Assembly: GCA_026182355.1 (NCBI GenBank) | Contig: JAPFBL010000549.1 | Location: 1 to 64,000, forward strand | Direction of reading: 5' to 3' | DNA: 64,000 nucleotides | DNA from: Hermatobates lingyangjiaoensis | Lineage: Eukaryota > Arthropoda > Insecta > Hemiptera > Hermatobatidae | Shown here: positions 45,166 through 57,560 of the stretch, in pieces | How positions within the stretch are numbered: position 1 is the first letter of the stretch | Layout: each line of letters opens with the position of its first letter | Program-made: the position numbers and the translations under genes | Notes under the pieces: model-generated | What the model saw: the letters and a program-made list of their open reading frames with translations, nothing else | Databases searched by the model: none | What the model was told of the DNA's origin: nothing

Positions 45166-47400
45166 AGATCTTTGAATCAAAACAACTACTGGCCTTCGTA
45201 AAAGTTTCATTCAAACTGGTTTGCAGCTGCTGTTTATCGCGGCACCGAGCCATCGAAGTTTGTTTGACTTTGGAGCCTCGTACCAAGAAGGCGATTACTG
45301 TAGTAACCTAGCAAGCTTATGTCTACCATATATATTTCAATTATTAATTTTATTATTAAAACTACATTTAAAAAAATAAAAATACAATACATTTTGTAAA
45401 CCACAAATTATAATTGTTGCATTACACTAATATGTTTCCAAATATCAATTGTTATATATAGTCATGGTTATGTATTAGACCGTTGTTCATGCTTCAATGG
45501 TGAATTGTTATCATTGGGTTGATAATTAGAAGGTTATGTTGTGAAACTGAGGAAATAACTCCAGTTATTGTTGCTTAGTAATTTGTGGGTTTGCGAAGGT
45601 CAGTATTCCAGTCGCTGCCCTGAGCGGGGTGGCCCGTAAAAAGTCCACAAAATATTTATTTTCATCAATTACAATCAAGGATCTAAATTTACACTGCTGC
45701 TATTAGCCCCAGACTTTCATCTTATTACAGTACTCGTATACGTATACAGTCATCATCTAAGAAAATCAAAGATTTTTCACAACAAAAACGTATAATTAAA
45801 TCATAAAAATATTCTTAAATGAAATTAACTGGCTATATAAACAAATGTAATAAACTTTTAACCACTTTAGAAAAATAGTTTTGAAAAATTTAAAATATAT
45901 TATGTTTAATTTCCAAATATTACAGGTAAAAAATCCGTTTAAAATAGTATGACACAGATAAAATATAAAAAGAATTGCGACCTTAAAACTCATTTTGGTA
46001 GAAAATTTCAGATTTTTTGTTAGCTTTTTATGATATTAATTTTTTTCTATTTTCTTTTTTTACATAGTCAAAATTCGTTCCCAGGCGGATTCCCCCCTCT
46101 CCCTTTGTTACGCCACTAGAGTATTTCCCTGTGTTGTCACGTTATGGTTTAGACTGGCTGCCTAGAGTCTTCATCGGAAGGCATAGCGTCGATGCCTATC
46201 GGGCCACCCTATTGACCCTATCGATCCGCCCATCAACCTATCGCCGCTCCACCAACCCCAATGCCCTAAAGTCTTTCATATCATGTCAAAGACCAGTTTC
46301 CCCTATGTAGTTTTCAATTTGTTCCTTCTGAGCCCCACTATGCGAGGAATTAACTTTCATAACCTCTAATTGTCGCCTGATACAATCTACTGAAGCGGAT
46401 TAATCACAGACAGGATGGCTACGTTGCCTTCTATGACTCACCTCATAGCCCTCTGACTCATCTTCACTCTCATGCCCTCATTATTTCGTAACACTGAATT
46501 CTAGTTATTTTTTACCTTCAACTGTGATTTCACCGGCTTACGCGTAATCCATTATTTCATTATTATTCTTTTGAATGAAATTGACAACTAGAATTACTAT
46601 TTAATACCCATGATGTCTCTAACATTTAGAGAAGAACTTTAGAATGCTCTCAGCATTTAAAAATAACAAAAGTTGTAAAAGTAATAAATTTCAACTTCAT
46701 GTAGGTAGTGTGAAATTTTAGCATGAGCAAAATCACATGAATGGTTGAATGATACCTAAATTATATTAGTTTGTTGATAAGTTAATGTAATTATTCGGTA
46801 TATTATTATAAATATTAACCATGTACGGGAATTCTCTTCTTCGGCCAAAAAGTCTGAAAGGTGAGCAAGAGAATTTGGCTTCCTTTGATTTACCGTGAAA
46901 CAAATGAAATTACTATAGGTAAAAGCGATTGTAAAAGTGTAGGTTTTAGACAAATTTATGCCTTTTTTGAAGTTCAAAAGGCACAAATGTATAAATTCAA
47001 TACAAAAAGGTAAATTAATGTATAAGCACGTTAAGTGCCATGTTGATTGATAGGTCTTGACAAAATCAAACATATATAGTTCTTTGTGTGGAAATTAAAA
47101 AGATCATTAACCTGGATTTATTGAAGCAAGTAAAATGTACTTCAATACTCGTATATTTTAAGTTTGAACCGATAATAATTGTGAAAACCTAAAATTGTTG
47201 TACTTAATATTGCTTTCATATAATATTACATAACAATTTTGGATTATTGTACGAGGTAGTAAAATACTACAAAGTTCAACGATTGAGTTCCACCTGCAGT
47301 TACTTCAGGGATTGGTTTTCACTAATGCTATGAAAATTTATAGAAATAATAAATAATTTATCCGAAATAAATAAGGGTAAGATTCAATCATGAATGATCA
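45166..47400. other. Mostly unrecognised sequence
   Basis: 45166-45215 has a degraded family A core (-). 46085-46480 is GC-richer with C-rich runs (GGATTCCCCCCTCTCCC, TACGCCACTAG) and interrupted frames. It may be an old element but no domain is readable. The rest is AT-rich. Confidence 0.4.
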
Positions 47401-47439
47401 GTTGAGTTAAATTATTATGAGATTTACACAACCATTGTT

Positions 47440-47711
47440 ATTTAGCACCTAACTGATAACACATCATGTCAGATCTCTTATCCCTTATGTTCAATGATGA
47501 TTTGATCATTTAGCACCTAATTGATAACGCATCATGTCACATCTCTTATCCCTTATGTTCAATGATGATTTGATCATTTAGCACATAATTGATAACGCAT
47601 CATGTCACATCTCTTGCCAGTTTTGTTTAATGATGATTTGATCATTTAGCACCTAATTGATAGCACATCATGTCAAATCTCTTGCCAGTTTTGTTCAATG
47701 ATGATTTGATC
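47440..47711. repeat. Minisatellite, four 68-bp units
   Basis: Exactly four copies at 47440, 47508, 47576 and 47644, each starting ATTTAGCACCTAA and ending AATGATGATTTGATC. Copies 1-2 share TCTTATCCCTTATGTTC and copies 3-4 share TCTTGCCAGTTTTGTT, so the array grew as two types. Confidence 0.95.
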
Positions 47712-49790
47712 ATTCACATATTTCAATAAGTGTTACTGATCTTGTTTATTATATATAGATATTTGTCTGGATTTCACGATTGCCATTTTATGATTGAAAT
47801 CGATGCTCATGTTACACGTTCATTATCGTCATTCTTCACAGTTATTCAGAGACATTGTCTTCTATTGTTGTATAAATCATGCCAATGATATATGATATAT
47901 ATGTTATTAAATATAATAACAATATTAAAATAAATGTTCTACATTTTTTTCATACGAGGCGTACTTATATTAAAGTTGAGTGTAGACCACTCCAGACTGT
48001 TTTATTGCTGAATAACAGTGATTCAGAAGTGGTTCACTCTGACTTTCTAATCGTTGCCCAATTTTTGTTAATAAACAAAGCAACAGTATTTCCATAATAA
48101 TCGTTAAAAATAGTAGCCGCATTTTAATAAATCATTATATAGAGTCTTTGTTTATTTTTAGTGATGTTACTTATAGTAAAGTTGAGTGTAAACGACTCTA
48201 GATTTTTCATATAATAGCTTCACTAACAGTAATGCTATTTGCGTATATGTGATAAGTTTTGTTTTCTATTATCAGAAATTTTGAATGGTATATACGAAAA
48301 ATTGATAACGAGAGTTGGGTCTAATGGCTGTTAAAGAGTTTTGAATATTGAAGAGAGATTAATATTAAGCAAGGTGTTGTTGCTAAGGCTGAGCGGCGGC
48401 GGAGCGTGTTTTTGCTGTTGCGTGAGCCCTGCTTTGTCCACATTCATCATTCTCCAAGTCCATGTCTAGTAAAGTTAGCAAGGTTAGTCAACTCTTGACA
48501 CAATTCTAACTCTGCCATCATATCATATTCGCTATAAATGATAACAAGGAAATCCACATGCTGCTCCACCTGAGTCTTTAAGCATCACAAATACTATCTG
48601 TTAGCTCTGATTAGAAAGTTTTAAAGATTATTTAAAGCGAAAGTTGTTTTCAAGCCTACACAATGTCATCAACTCGTGGGGGACACTTGTTCCAAGGATA
48701 TTTTATGTGGAAGACGAATTCTTTTTCAATCAGTCTTACAAAGAGGACATAACACTACCAGATTCGAGTCTATGCAATCCATATCCAATGTTGAAGGATA
48801 GTTAATCTTATTGAGGCTCTTCCTTGTAAATGGACAGAAAAGCTGTATATACATATCCAACGATAATTCGTCGAAATATCGAAACACAAATAATTGTATC
48901 AGTTCTTTCGTATAATTGCATATAGCAGGCCTCCATTTATGCAAGTGTTTTGAAATTCCATGCCTATTTTTAATTATATAAATCTTCTAAAAAAAAATTA
49001 ATAATCAAATAAATTTTATTATTATTTAAGTTTTTATTATTTTTATTATTTAGATATTCTAAATAAAAAAAAAATGAAAACTAATCCACCTTGTTAGATT
49101 AGGGTAAGAGTAGAAAATTTTCAATACAGTAGAAATTAAAAATAGACATGGAATATATATGTATAAAATTGCGCTGTACATATGTATAAAATATGTAATC
49201 TGTGCGCTGCAAATTAAAAACCGTTTAACTTATTTCTCCTTTTGAAGTATGGAGAATGTTGGTGAAACCGTTCTTTTAAGAAGCACTTTGTTTCTCAATA
49301 ATAAACTTTTTTTATAGTTTTTAACCCTTGTTATATATGTAAGACTTAGTTTGTAATTCTGTTGCAATCTTCTATTTCAGATTAAAAACAAAGTTTATTA
49401 CTTTTACTTTATTATAAAACACAGGAATCACTTCAAGTTTTCAAGTACTAATTATATTTAGACAAATTTTCTTTTAATTACTTGTGACATACTTTCACAA
49501 ATGGAAATTTGAAAAACAATTATATTACACATACAAATCAATGTTTTTCTATTGGATGGAATTTCTTGCTTTATGAAGTATTTACTCCAGTGTACGAGTA
49601 GTTCAGTTAAATTTCTTGGGTAGTTATTTTCTGCATACATTTTTACTGACTACTTATTTTCCCCAGAAAACAGTTACTGTTGATTTTTAATTAGTTCTTT
49701 TCACTAAGTTTTGATTCGATTCAATTTTTGATTGATAGGATAGGGAGAATAGTAGTAGAGAGTACATACAATACTGACTGTAGGAATACC
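47712..49790. other. No recognisable gene
   Basis: A motif AAAGTTGAGTGTA appears at 47974 and 48178 and, as GAGGTTGAGTGTA, at 63660. A small GC-rich spot GCGGCGGCGGAGCG lies at 48392. AT-rich elsewhere. Confidence 0.4.
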
Positions 49791-49799
49791 CTATCAGAT

Positions 49800-50085
49800 A
49801 TCAATGTCTAAACCACAGGTACAAGACTAAGATCTTTCAACCGTAACAAGCTGTCTTCGTTGAAGTCAAAACTGACACTGTAAAGACATACAAGATAAAT
49901 ATATCAGTTTGCTTTCGTCTTCTCATAATATCACGTCCTTTCCTGCCGACGACCATTAAAAAGGTCAGAATATATTAAAAGTGATTCCTAGAGTCCAGTT
50001 TTTATTCGTGTTACTTTCCGACTCTGACGAAGAGCGCTTGTTACGGTTGAAAGATCTTAGTCTTGTTTTCCCATGTCATATTGTA
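49800..50085. mobile_element. Family A inverted pair with long centre
   Basis: - core 49825-49867 (AGATCT, CCGTAACAAGCTG) and + core 50020-50062 (GACT, CTGACGA, A, GAGCG/CGGTT, GAA, AGATCT, T, AGTC). About 150 bp of unrelated sequence separates them. Confidence 0.7.
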
Positions 50086-50089
50086 TACA

Positions 50090-50222
50090 ACCAATTAAAT
50101 GAAACGATTCCACAAACTAATAAACTATATTGACACAAAGAACACACGAAATGAAACAGAGACCCGGTTCGAAAGATTCTGTTTAATTTCTGTGTGTTCT
50201 TTGTGTCAATATAGTTTATATA

Positions 50223-50281
<59 letters not shown>

Positions 50282-50284
50282 ATT
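50090..50284. mobile_element. Family G inverted pair and long (TA)n
   Basis: Left CAATTAAATGAAACGATTCC to GACACAAAGAACACACG (-), right TGTGTGTTCTTTGTGTCAAT (+). Centre TTCGAAAGATTCTG near 50168. The right copy runs into a TA tract at 50219-50284. Confidence 0.65.
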
Positions 50285-50400
50285 GTTGAAATGTACCACA
50301 GCTTCGGCATTTGCGATTTTCAAACTAAGCTGTTCCAGTCTCCTGACAGTCTTACTAATACAAGATTGTAATTCCCAAATAAGTTGTCCAAATGACATTG
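50285..50400 (-). pseudogene. PLE N-terminal ORF remnant
   Basis: The - strand reads KKVSMSFGQLIWELQ, SKTVRRLEQLSLKIANAEAV, VHFNN, then the TA tract. Same family as 13225-13320 and 40700-40790. Confidence 0.65.
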
Positions 50401-50559
50401 AGACTTTTTTTTGAAGCACTTTAATAAATATCAACATTTTTATGCCTCCAAGAAGATTTGCATCCAACCAATACTAATATATATACTGGAATGCCTGCAC
50501 CAGTCGTATTCTACTGATACAGGTGAACGCAGGAACCTCTTCTTCTTCCCTTCTACTTT

Positions 50560-50737
50560 CTTCCTGACGACGAACTTCAGTTCGAAATATCGATCCAGTA
50601 AGTTTCTCGTTTCTTCTAAGTGTTTTTCATATATATATATATATATATATATATTTATTTGTAGTAGCTCTCTGACGAGATAGTCTAGAAGGCCTCAGAG
50701 CTTATTTTTCTTCATTTTGATTCTGCCGTACGACATT

Positions 50738-50740
<3 letters not shown>
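50560..50740 (+). mobile_element. Two PLE-type terminal repeats with hammerhead-like cores
   Basis: 50568-50605: CTGACGA, C, GAACT-TC-AGTTC, GAAATATCGATCC (helix II five perfect pairs). After a TA tract (50629-50655), 50663-50697: GCTCT, CTGACGA, G, ATAGTCTA, GAAGGCCT, C, AGAGC (helix I five perfect pairs, family J). Another TA tract follows at 50739-50769. Confidence 0.6.
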
Positions 50741-50769
<29 letters not shown>

Positions 50770-50772
<3 letters not shown>

Positions 50773-50960
50773 AAGTTCGAATATGAAGAAAAGTAACACA
50801 TAAAACAGAGAAACACTAACTCTAAAGATAAGACAGGAAGACCCGTCTTCTTTTCTCTCCTGAAGACGGATTTTCTGTAAATTATAGTTAGTTGTGTTTT
50901 GTTATCAGGAGAATTACTTTTCTTTGTATTTCTACTTGTGTTGTCTAGTTTGGATTGTTA
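50770..50960. mobile_element. Family D-like inverted pair, degraded
   Basis: Left GTAACACATAAAACAGAG(-), right TCTCTCCTGAAGACGGATTT and AGTTAGTTGTGTTTTG (+). The left core is mostly lost. Confidence 0.5.
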
Positions 50961-52300
50961 TTTCGAATCCAAAGTCAGTGTATATTACTGAATTTTCGTT
51001 AATTTAATTGAACAGATGAAATATTGTAAATATTAGCAATGGTTTATTCAAATTAGACTCAGTATTAACACGTGCAGATGGTTTGTCTGCCAAGGTTGAC
51101 AACTAGCAGTGTTATTGCTTCCTGTTGTTCGCCCTGACTTGCTCAGCCTGTCTCTCCCTTACTTTGCCCTTTGTGTCCTTGACAATACCTCTCTGGTGTC
51201 CCTTCCTCCCTTCTGAATACCACACCAGATGGCTTATTTCATTTCTTTGAGTTGTAGCGTGACTCTGACCCGTTGTTTTTAGTTGAAGGAACTTTCGTTT
51301 CATATATGCATAGAGTTCGTATGCACATCTATTAAAGTAAGTGATTGTATCATTTTGAAAGCACATTAGAGTCGTTGAAGGAGTTTAGCTGACCAGAGCA
51401 GATTTAGTTTGGCTATGATTGGACACTAGTTAGCCTGCATAGTGCTTGTATATGCAGAAAGAGTGCCGTTCTTGGTTATGTCACATGGATTAATAAAAAC
51501 CTACAGGAAAGTAGGCCAATGCTTGGAGTGGGGCGACTGCCTCAAAACGCAATAATCAAACTGCCACCTTTTCTAAAGTGTGATTAAATCAAATGCAATA
51601 GTGACAAGCGAATCTCTGTTTAAATCGTTTGAAAAAACTGCAGTCTTTATGTTTAAACTAGTATACACTCATATAATCCTAAAGTTACCTTTCTTTTTTT
51701 TTGTTATAGCTCTCATATAACTTGGAAAATGGACCAGTGAATATTTCAACATCAATGATATAATTACGTTTGCGTCCAAAAAAACCTGCTCTGATCTTTT
51801 TTCTTTGACTTCATGATATGAGTTTATACACCTGATGAACGGTGATTACGAAAATAATATGCATTTAGCAATAAGGATACACATAAAAGAATATCATTTT
51901 GCATATTAATCGACCTTTTTTAGCATAAGATACTATAGAAGCATCAGAGTTGGTGTTTATAGAAGTAATATATTCATAACATTGTAGGAATAATTATATA
52001 TATAACTAAAATAGAGGAAAACACAGGACCGAAGCTGAGTCATCCACCTGCGCAGTCTGACGACATCTGTTCTGCTTCTTCTCTTTTGATTTTCTTCTAA
52101 CGACGGTCTGTTGTAGGCAATATCGGTTTTAGTAGGTGTTTTGTTTTGTATTTTATCATTTAGTTGTATCTGAGTAAACTGTAGGTAAACAGTAAATAGA
52201 TACATAGACCTAATTTTTGTCTATGCCCATATTAGAAAGATTGGGGCAGCAAAGGCACTAGCCAAGCAACAGTTGGTGAAACAATTCTTAATAAAACACC
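50961..52300. other. No recognisable gene
   Basis: A - frame at 51112-51366 (84 codons, rich in K, R and Q) and one at 51957-52205 match no family I know. Unassigned. Confidence 0.4.
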
Positions 52301-52302
52301 TT

Positions 52303-52345
52303 GGTCTAACTTTCGTCTATGTTTGTAGACATCTTCAGAGTTACA
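52303..52345 (-). mobile_element. Family I terminal repeat with hammerhead-like core
   Basis: On the - strand: CTCTGAAGATGTCTACAAAC, ATAGACGAAAGTTAGACC: CTGAAGA, T, GTCTA-CAAACA-TAGAC, GAA. Helix II five perfect pairs. Confidence 0.6.
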
Positions 52346-52389
52346 GCAATACTTGAACCGTTGCATCGCTAGTGAGTTTGTTGTCCCAA

Positions 52390-52535
52390 TCTTTCTCTCC
52401 TGAGGATGGTTAAGCCGAAAATTAGAGACTGTAAATATATCTATCCATTTACTATTTACCTGTAGTTTACCCTGAAATATTTGTTGTCCTTTTTGGATCG
52501 TTTTCTTGATGATACTAAGTATATATAATGTTGGG
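52390..52535 (+). mobile_element. Family C terminal repeat (hammerhead 52396-52428)
   Basis: TCTC, CTGAGGA, T, GGTTAAGCC, GAAAATT, A, GAGA: helix I TCTC/GAGA perfect. Tail TTGTTGTCCTTTTTGGATCG as at 7000-7030. Confidence 0.65.
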
Positions 52536-52669
52536 TCCAACCGTCTTTGCCCCAATACCCTTGGTTGACATCACTTATCTCTCATAGTGATATGGTTCAA
52601 ACTGCAAATGTGTGTGTTTTTAATTTATCTGTTTCTTTGTCTATACTAAACTTTTTATATGTATACAGA

Positions 52670-52872
52670 ACATTCAAATTGAAGAGTAACACACAAAGTA
52701 AAAAAAAAACATACCTACTAACTCAAATTTTCGGACAATCCGTCTTCTGGCGGCTTGGTCTCTCTCTCTCTCTCTTTCTCCTGAAGACGGATTGTCCGAA
52801 TTTAGTTTGAAAATGGGTTTCTTCAATAAATGTTTTACTCTTTTTCGATTTTGAACTCGTGTATTTCCAGTT
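52670..52872. mobile_element. Family D inverted pair
   Basis: - core 52720-52752 (changed to CAGAAGA) and + core 52779-52812 (CTC, CTGAAGA, C, GGATTGTCC, GAATTT). A (CT)n stretch lies between. Tail TTTTCGATTTTGAACTCGTG on the right, as at 31755-31770. Confidence 0.7.
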
Positions 52873-52924
52873 TGGATATATAATATATATATAACAGATT
52901 CAATGATATATCGACCATTTGATA

Positions 52925-53050
52925 GAATAGGTGTGTAATCTAATCGGGATTCGGTCAAATTTTCTAGGTTCAAAAATCAAACTCTCATTGCCGACGTTTC
53001 GGTTTTATTTTTAAACCTTTTTCATAAGTAAGAATTTTTCGATTAAGAAA
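52925..53050 (-). mobile_element. Family E terminal repeat
   Basis: AATCGGGATTCGGTCAAAT, AAACTCTCATTGCCGACG, TTTCGGTTTTATTTTTAAAC, TTTTTCATAAG. Same subfamily as 22420-22545. Confidence 0.7.
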
Positions 53051-53084
53051 ATGAAATTTTCTCCGGACAAAACCTTCGACTAGA

Positions 53085-53235
53085 CTCTCTCTCTCTCTCT
53101 CACTCATTTCACGTGATCATGTGAAATCTTTATATAAATAATAGGAGTCCACTACCTGTCACCTTGCCTCCAGCTGGACTTGGCCTCCTGATAACGACGA
53201 TGTCGAAATATAGCAGTGAGTTATGTGTGTGTCTA
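53085..53235 (+). mobile_element. (CT)n, family A tail and family G core fragments
   Basis: CACGTGATCATGTGAAATC is the family A 3' tail. 53186-53225: CCTGATAACGACGATGTC, GAAATATAGCAGTGAG is a family G core (CTGATAA). Confidence 0.5.
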
Positions 53236-53239
53236 CCTT

Positions 53240-53924
53240 TGCATTGCTTTCGTTATAATTTTTATCTAAAGTCCCTTCAGGAGTGAAGCCATACTCAAAT
53301 ATATATATATATATATGGTGTTTAAAGAATTGTATTGACTCAGAAGTATTTTTGTTTAAGTTTCTTTGATTGTTTATCTACACAGAAGTAGATGAAGCAG
53401 CTGGTTTAGATATTATAATTGGAGGTCGCGTCTGTGAGAGAGTGGTGAAATGTGATTTTCTAAACTAGGATTTTTATCGTTTGTCTCCTGCTATCAGGCA
53501 AGATCAGAACAGACGACTCTCAAGAGTCACTCGGCTATCAAACTGCTTTCTTCTTCTAATCTCACACATGTTTCCTTTATCTTGATGGCTAATCAAACAG
53601 CTGACTAGTTCCACTCAGATAACTTTCTATCATTCTCTTCAGATTATAACAGAAAAAAAAACCGGACTATGTGAAAGTATGTGTTTTCATGTGAAACAAA
53701 TAACAGTCATTTGTTACATTATTATAAGATCTATTCTTGCTCATTATAATAATGAAGATTATGCAGTTTCAAATCTCACCTTAACCTTAGGCTTTTTTTC
53801 TTTTTTTGATTTGTAGAAAGAAAATCTTCAGAACACTGAAAAGTATCGATCCTGAAACTATGTAAAGTAAAATTTAGACCCAACAATGTAATAGAATCAA
53901 CCAGTAATGTTGCTCGCCCATAAA
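53240..53924. other. No recognisable gene
   Basis: A TA tract at 53299-53318, otherwise unassigned AT-rich sequence. Confidence 0.45.
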
Positions 53925-53932
53925 GAATAGGC

Positions 53933-54637
<705 letters not shown>

Positions 54638-54689
54638 GAATGGGTAAAATTTCTACCCCTAGAACAGCAGGGAAGGTGAAATAATGAGT

Positions 54690-54790
54690 CAACTCTATGA
54701 CGTCACTACTAGTTAAAGTTCGCAACTCTAAATACACTTGAGTTATGTATAATGGAGGACTCCTACGATATAGATTTATAGGGAGATAAT
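54690..54790 (+). mobile_element. SINE 3' fragment
   Basis: AACTCTAAATACACTTGAGTTATG and GAGGACTCCTACGATATAGA resemble the SINE tail region. Weak. Confidence 0.4.
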
Positions 54791-54799
54791 ATTCCCTCA

Positions 54800-55195
54800 A
54801 AGAATTAGCATCAGGGGTTCAACAGTTTTAGTAGGCCTCTCAATCCCACCCTCAAAAAACAGACCTGAAATATTGTGCGAATTTATATTTTGTGAAAAGC
54901 AACTTAGCATTTATAGCGATTTTTAAATCGTTATTACAGTACTATACTGTACCGTGATTTATGTCCTTCCCAATACAGATTCTTTATTAATCAGATTGAG
55001 CAAATATATTAACTTTTGATATATTTCATGACTTGTATTTGCATTTTATGGTGTTCGTTTTTATTTTATTTTTTTATAATTAAAGGCGCCAATCATTTAT
55101 TTATTATTATTTTTTTTACATATTAGAAAGTAAAAAAAGCAAACGTTGTTATTACATACATTCTATCTTATTTTTCTTTAAAGAGGTTTGGTCCG
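54800..55195. other. No recognisable gene
   Basis: AT-rich unassigned sequence. Confidence 0.5.
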
Positions 55196-55199
55196 GCGT

Positions 55200-55405
55200 T
55201 AAATAATTCCCAAAAAAACACCTTAGGCCAACATTTCGTCTATACTTCTTGAAATCTTCCAGGCTACAACAATACAGAACTAATTAGAATAACATCAGTC
55301 AGGAATTTTTATTTGTTTATGTTACAGTAATTAATTCTGTGTTGATGCTGCTCTGAAGATGTCTAGAAATATAGACAAAAGATTGGCCTAATGTCTTTTA
55401 CTTTT
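55200..55405. mobile_element. Family I inverted pair
   Basis: Left (-): ACACCTTAGGCCAACATTTC, GTCTATACTTCTTGAAATC. Right (+): CTCTGAAGATGTCTAGAAAT, ATAGACAAAAGATTGGCC. Helix II GTCTA/TAGAC on the right; the GAAA is changed to CAAAA, so this copy looks inactive. Confidence 0.6.
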
Positions 55406-55409
55406 GAAA

Positions 55410-56400
55410 AATGTTTCAAGCTAGACTAAAAATCAATGAAGAAAAATAGTACCAAATAAAAAAAAATTGTTGATATAAGTTATGATTTTAATGATAAAAA
55501 AGGAGTTTTGGATAACATTGAGTGAATATATTCAATCAGCGGTAGATATTTATTGTTTTCAGATAAATATCTAGACTTTTATAAGAAACTAAATTTTAAT
55601 TATTTTATAATGGTTGGAGTAGGGGTGGTTCAGGGGTGGGGAGGGTTGTAAGAGGAAGTGCTGCTGGCAGGAAGTGCTAAAAGTGCACGCCACACTGCTC
55701 CTGGTCCACGTCTCTGGCTTCTTTCCATCCAATGTTGAAATGTCCTTTTTTTTTAATCTCTCCTCTTGCAACCGGTTACTCATTTACTTCACGTTCTCCT
55801 TGGTTTTTTTTTTAATTTTCTATTATAAAATATTCTAAAAGATCATTAAATATTTAGTTACATTTATTCTATTACATAGAACAAGATTATCAAACTAAAA
55901 ATATAATTATTTTAGATTAATTTTTAAATTTACATTTTTTTTCTTGCTATTATGTATATTAGATTGCGATCATATTTATTTGTTTTTAAGTTTCAAAAGC
56001 ATTAAAACATACATAAATGCCTTTGTATGTATGATTAGTTCATAAATTTTCTATATCATAGTTTAATTAATGTAAGAATCAGTGACATGCAAAATAAAGT
56101 TGATATTCATTTTTTTTTCTGTTTATATACCTACTAAGGAGCATAATAGTTGGGGAAAGCACAATTTTACAGTTGGAAAACAATAAAGCTTTGATTATCA
56201 AATTATCTGTGTTTAATTCTGTTGAATTTCAAAGTTATCTAATTAATGAAACACCCGAGAGGAGTAATATTGTATGATTGATGTTGAATTGAATACAGCA
56301 AGGTTTTTTTAATAATTATATTGACAGTTTCGTTAAACTACAGAAATAAGAGTGTTGCTTTGTGTGTATTGTAGAGTATATAAACTAAATTTTAGGTGAA
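55410..56400. other. No recognisable gene
   Basis: AT-rich sequence. A GC-richer patch at 55610-55720 (GGGGTGGTTCAGGGG) has no known motif. Confidence 0.45.
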
Positions 56401-56402
56401 TT

Positions 56403-56822
56403 GAGGGTAAAAAGCTAATGAAATGGTTTGCACATATAAAAATTTAATTGTATAAACAACGCGTTTCGAACACTTCTTCAGGCATTAACTAAAAAATACA
56501 GTATCATCAGAGAGTTATCAATATATATACAAAGGTAAATATAGCACAAAATAAAAATAATATAAAATAAAATAAGGAAGAGAGTACGAACGTACGGGTG
56601 TATTTTATATTATTTTTATTTTGTACTATATTTACTTTGTACTATAGATAACTCTCTGATGATATTGTATTTTTTAGTTAATGCATGAAGAAGAACACTA
56701 CGTGTTCGAAACGGGTTATTTATACGATTAAATTTTTATATGTGGATACCATTTCATTAGCTTTTTACCCTATAATGAGTAAATACCACATAATAACTGA
56801 TTGCACTACGTTAGAAGAATAT
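56403..56822. mobile_element. Family B inverted pair
   Basis: Left - core 56455-56484 lacks most of helix II. Right + core 56680-56720 reads GCATGAAGAA, GAACAC-TAC-GTGTTC, GAAACGGGTT. The right arm has the long outer tail (AATGAGTAAATACCACATAA, GATTGCACTACGTTAGAA). No clean TSD was found. Confidence 0.75.
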
Positions 56823-57200
56823 TTTTTATCAATTACTATGAACTTGCACTCAACTGAAATAGGTGATTAGAAATTAATAAGGAAAATATGTGTGGAAGTT
56901 AAAAACAGTTACTATTAATTTAAGGATCTTAATTCGCCAATAAAATAAGACTGTAGGTATGAAACATTATCAGATCCTAGGCTGAAACAAAAACAAATTA
57001 AACTTGCTCAGTAAGACATACTAGAGCGCCGACAGTGAAGGTTTAAATATAAAGGAATGATAAACGGTAATCTTACTGGCTTACATTTTACGAAATTTTG
57101 AGAAGTTACAAAGAAAATTATAAAATATTTTATTTGAATATTTTGCTATCAGATCAAATTATTTATTCATTCTTTACTTATAAGTCTAATAGATGTAGAT
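56823..57200. other. No recognisable gene
   Basis: AT-rich unassigned sequence. Confidence 0.5.
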
Positions 57201-57204
57201 GTAG

Positions 57205-57560
57205 GCCCAGGGTAGCCCAGTGGTTTGTTTACTTGCCTGTGGACTGGTTGATCCCGGGTTCGATTCTTATTCTGGCCTCGTTTCGTTTTCGCAAGAACTG
57301 GAAAAATCTGAGCACGTCGTTCCTCGGAGAGGACGACTTCCTCAGTCATCCCACTAAGTCAAACCAGGTCGACGCATATTAACCTGCAGCCTCTTTAGGT
57401 ACTCCGAACTCACCTGAAACCTAACTATCCGAGGTGACCACGAGCTTGAGGGTCTGCGTTAAGGACCCTTTAAGTTGTCAGGTACTCGTTAAAGATCGTT
57501 ACTCTAAATTCACATGAGTTTTAGAAAATGTTGGAGTGCCAATATATAATTAACAGGGAA
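57205..57560 (+). mobile_element. tRNA-derived SINE copy with altered body
   Basis: Head TAGCCCAGTGG and GGGTTCGATTC are well kept. After CGTTCCTCGGAGAGGACGAC an extra ~120-bp segment (CAGTCATCCCACTAAGTC, GAACTCACCTGAAACC) is present before the usual TCAGGTACTCGTTAAAGATC tail. It may be a distinct subfamily. Confidence 0.75.

Noticed and set aside
46085..46480. Retroelement ORF
   Set aside because: The composition is suggestive, but all frames are broken and no domain is readable.
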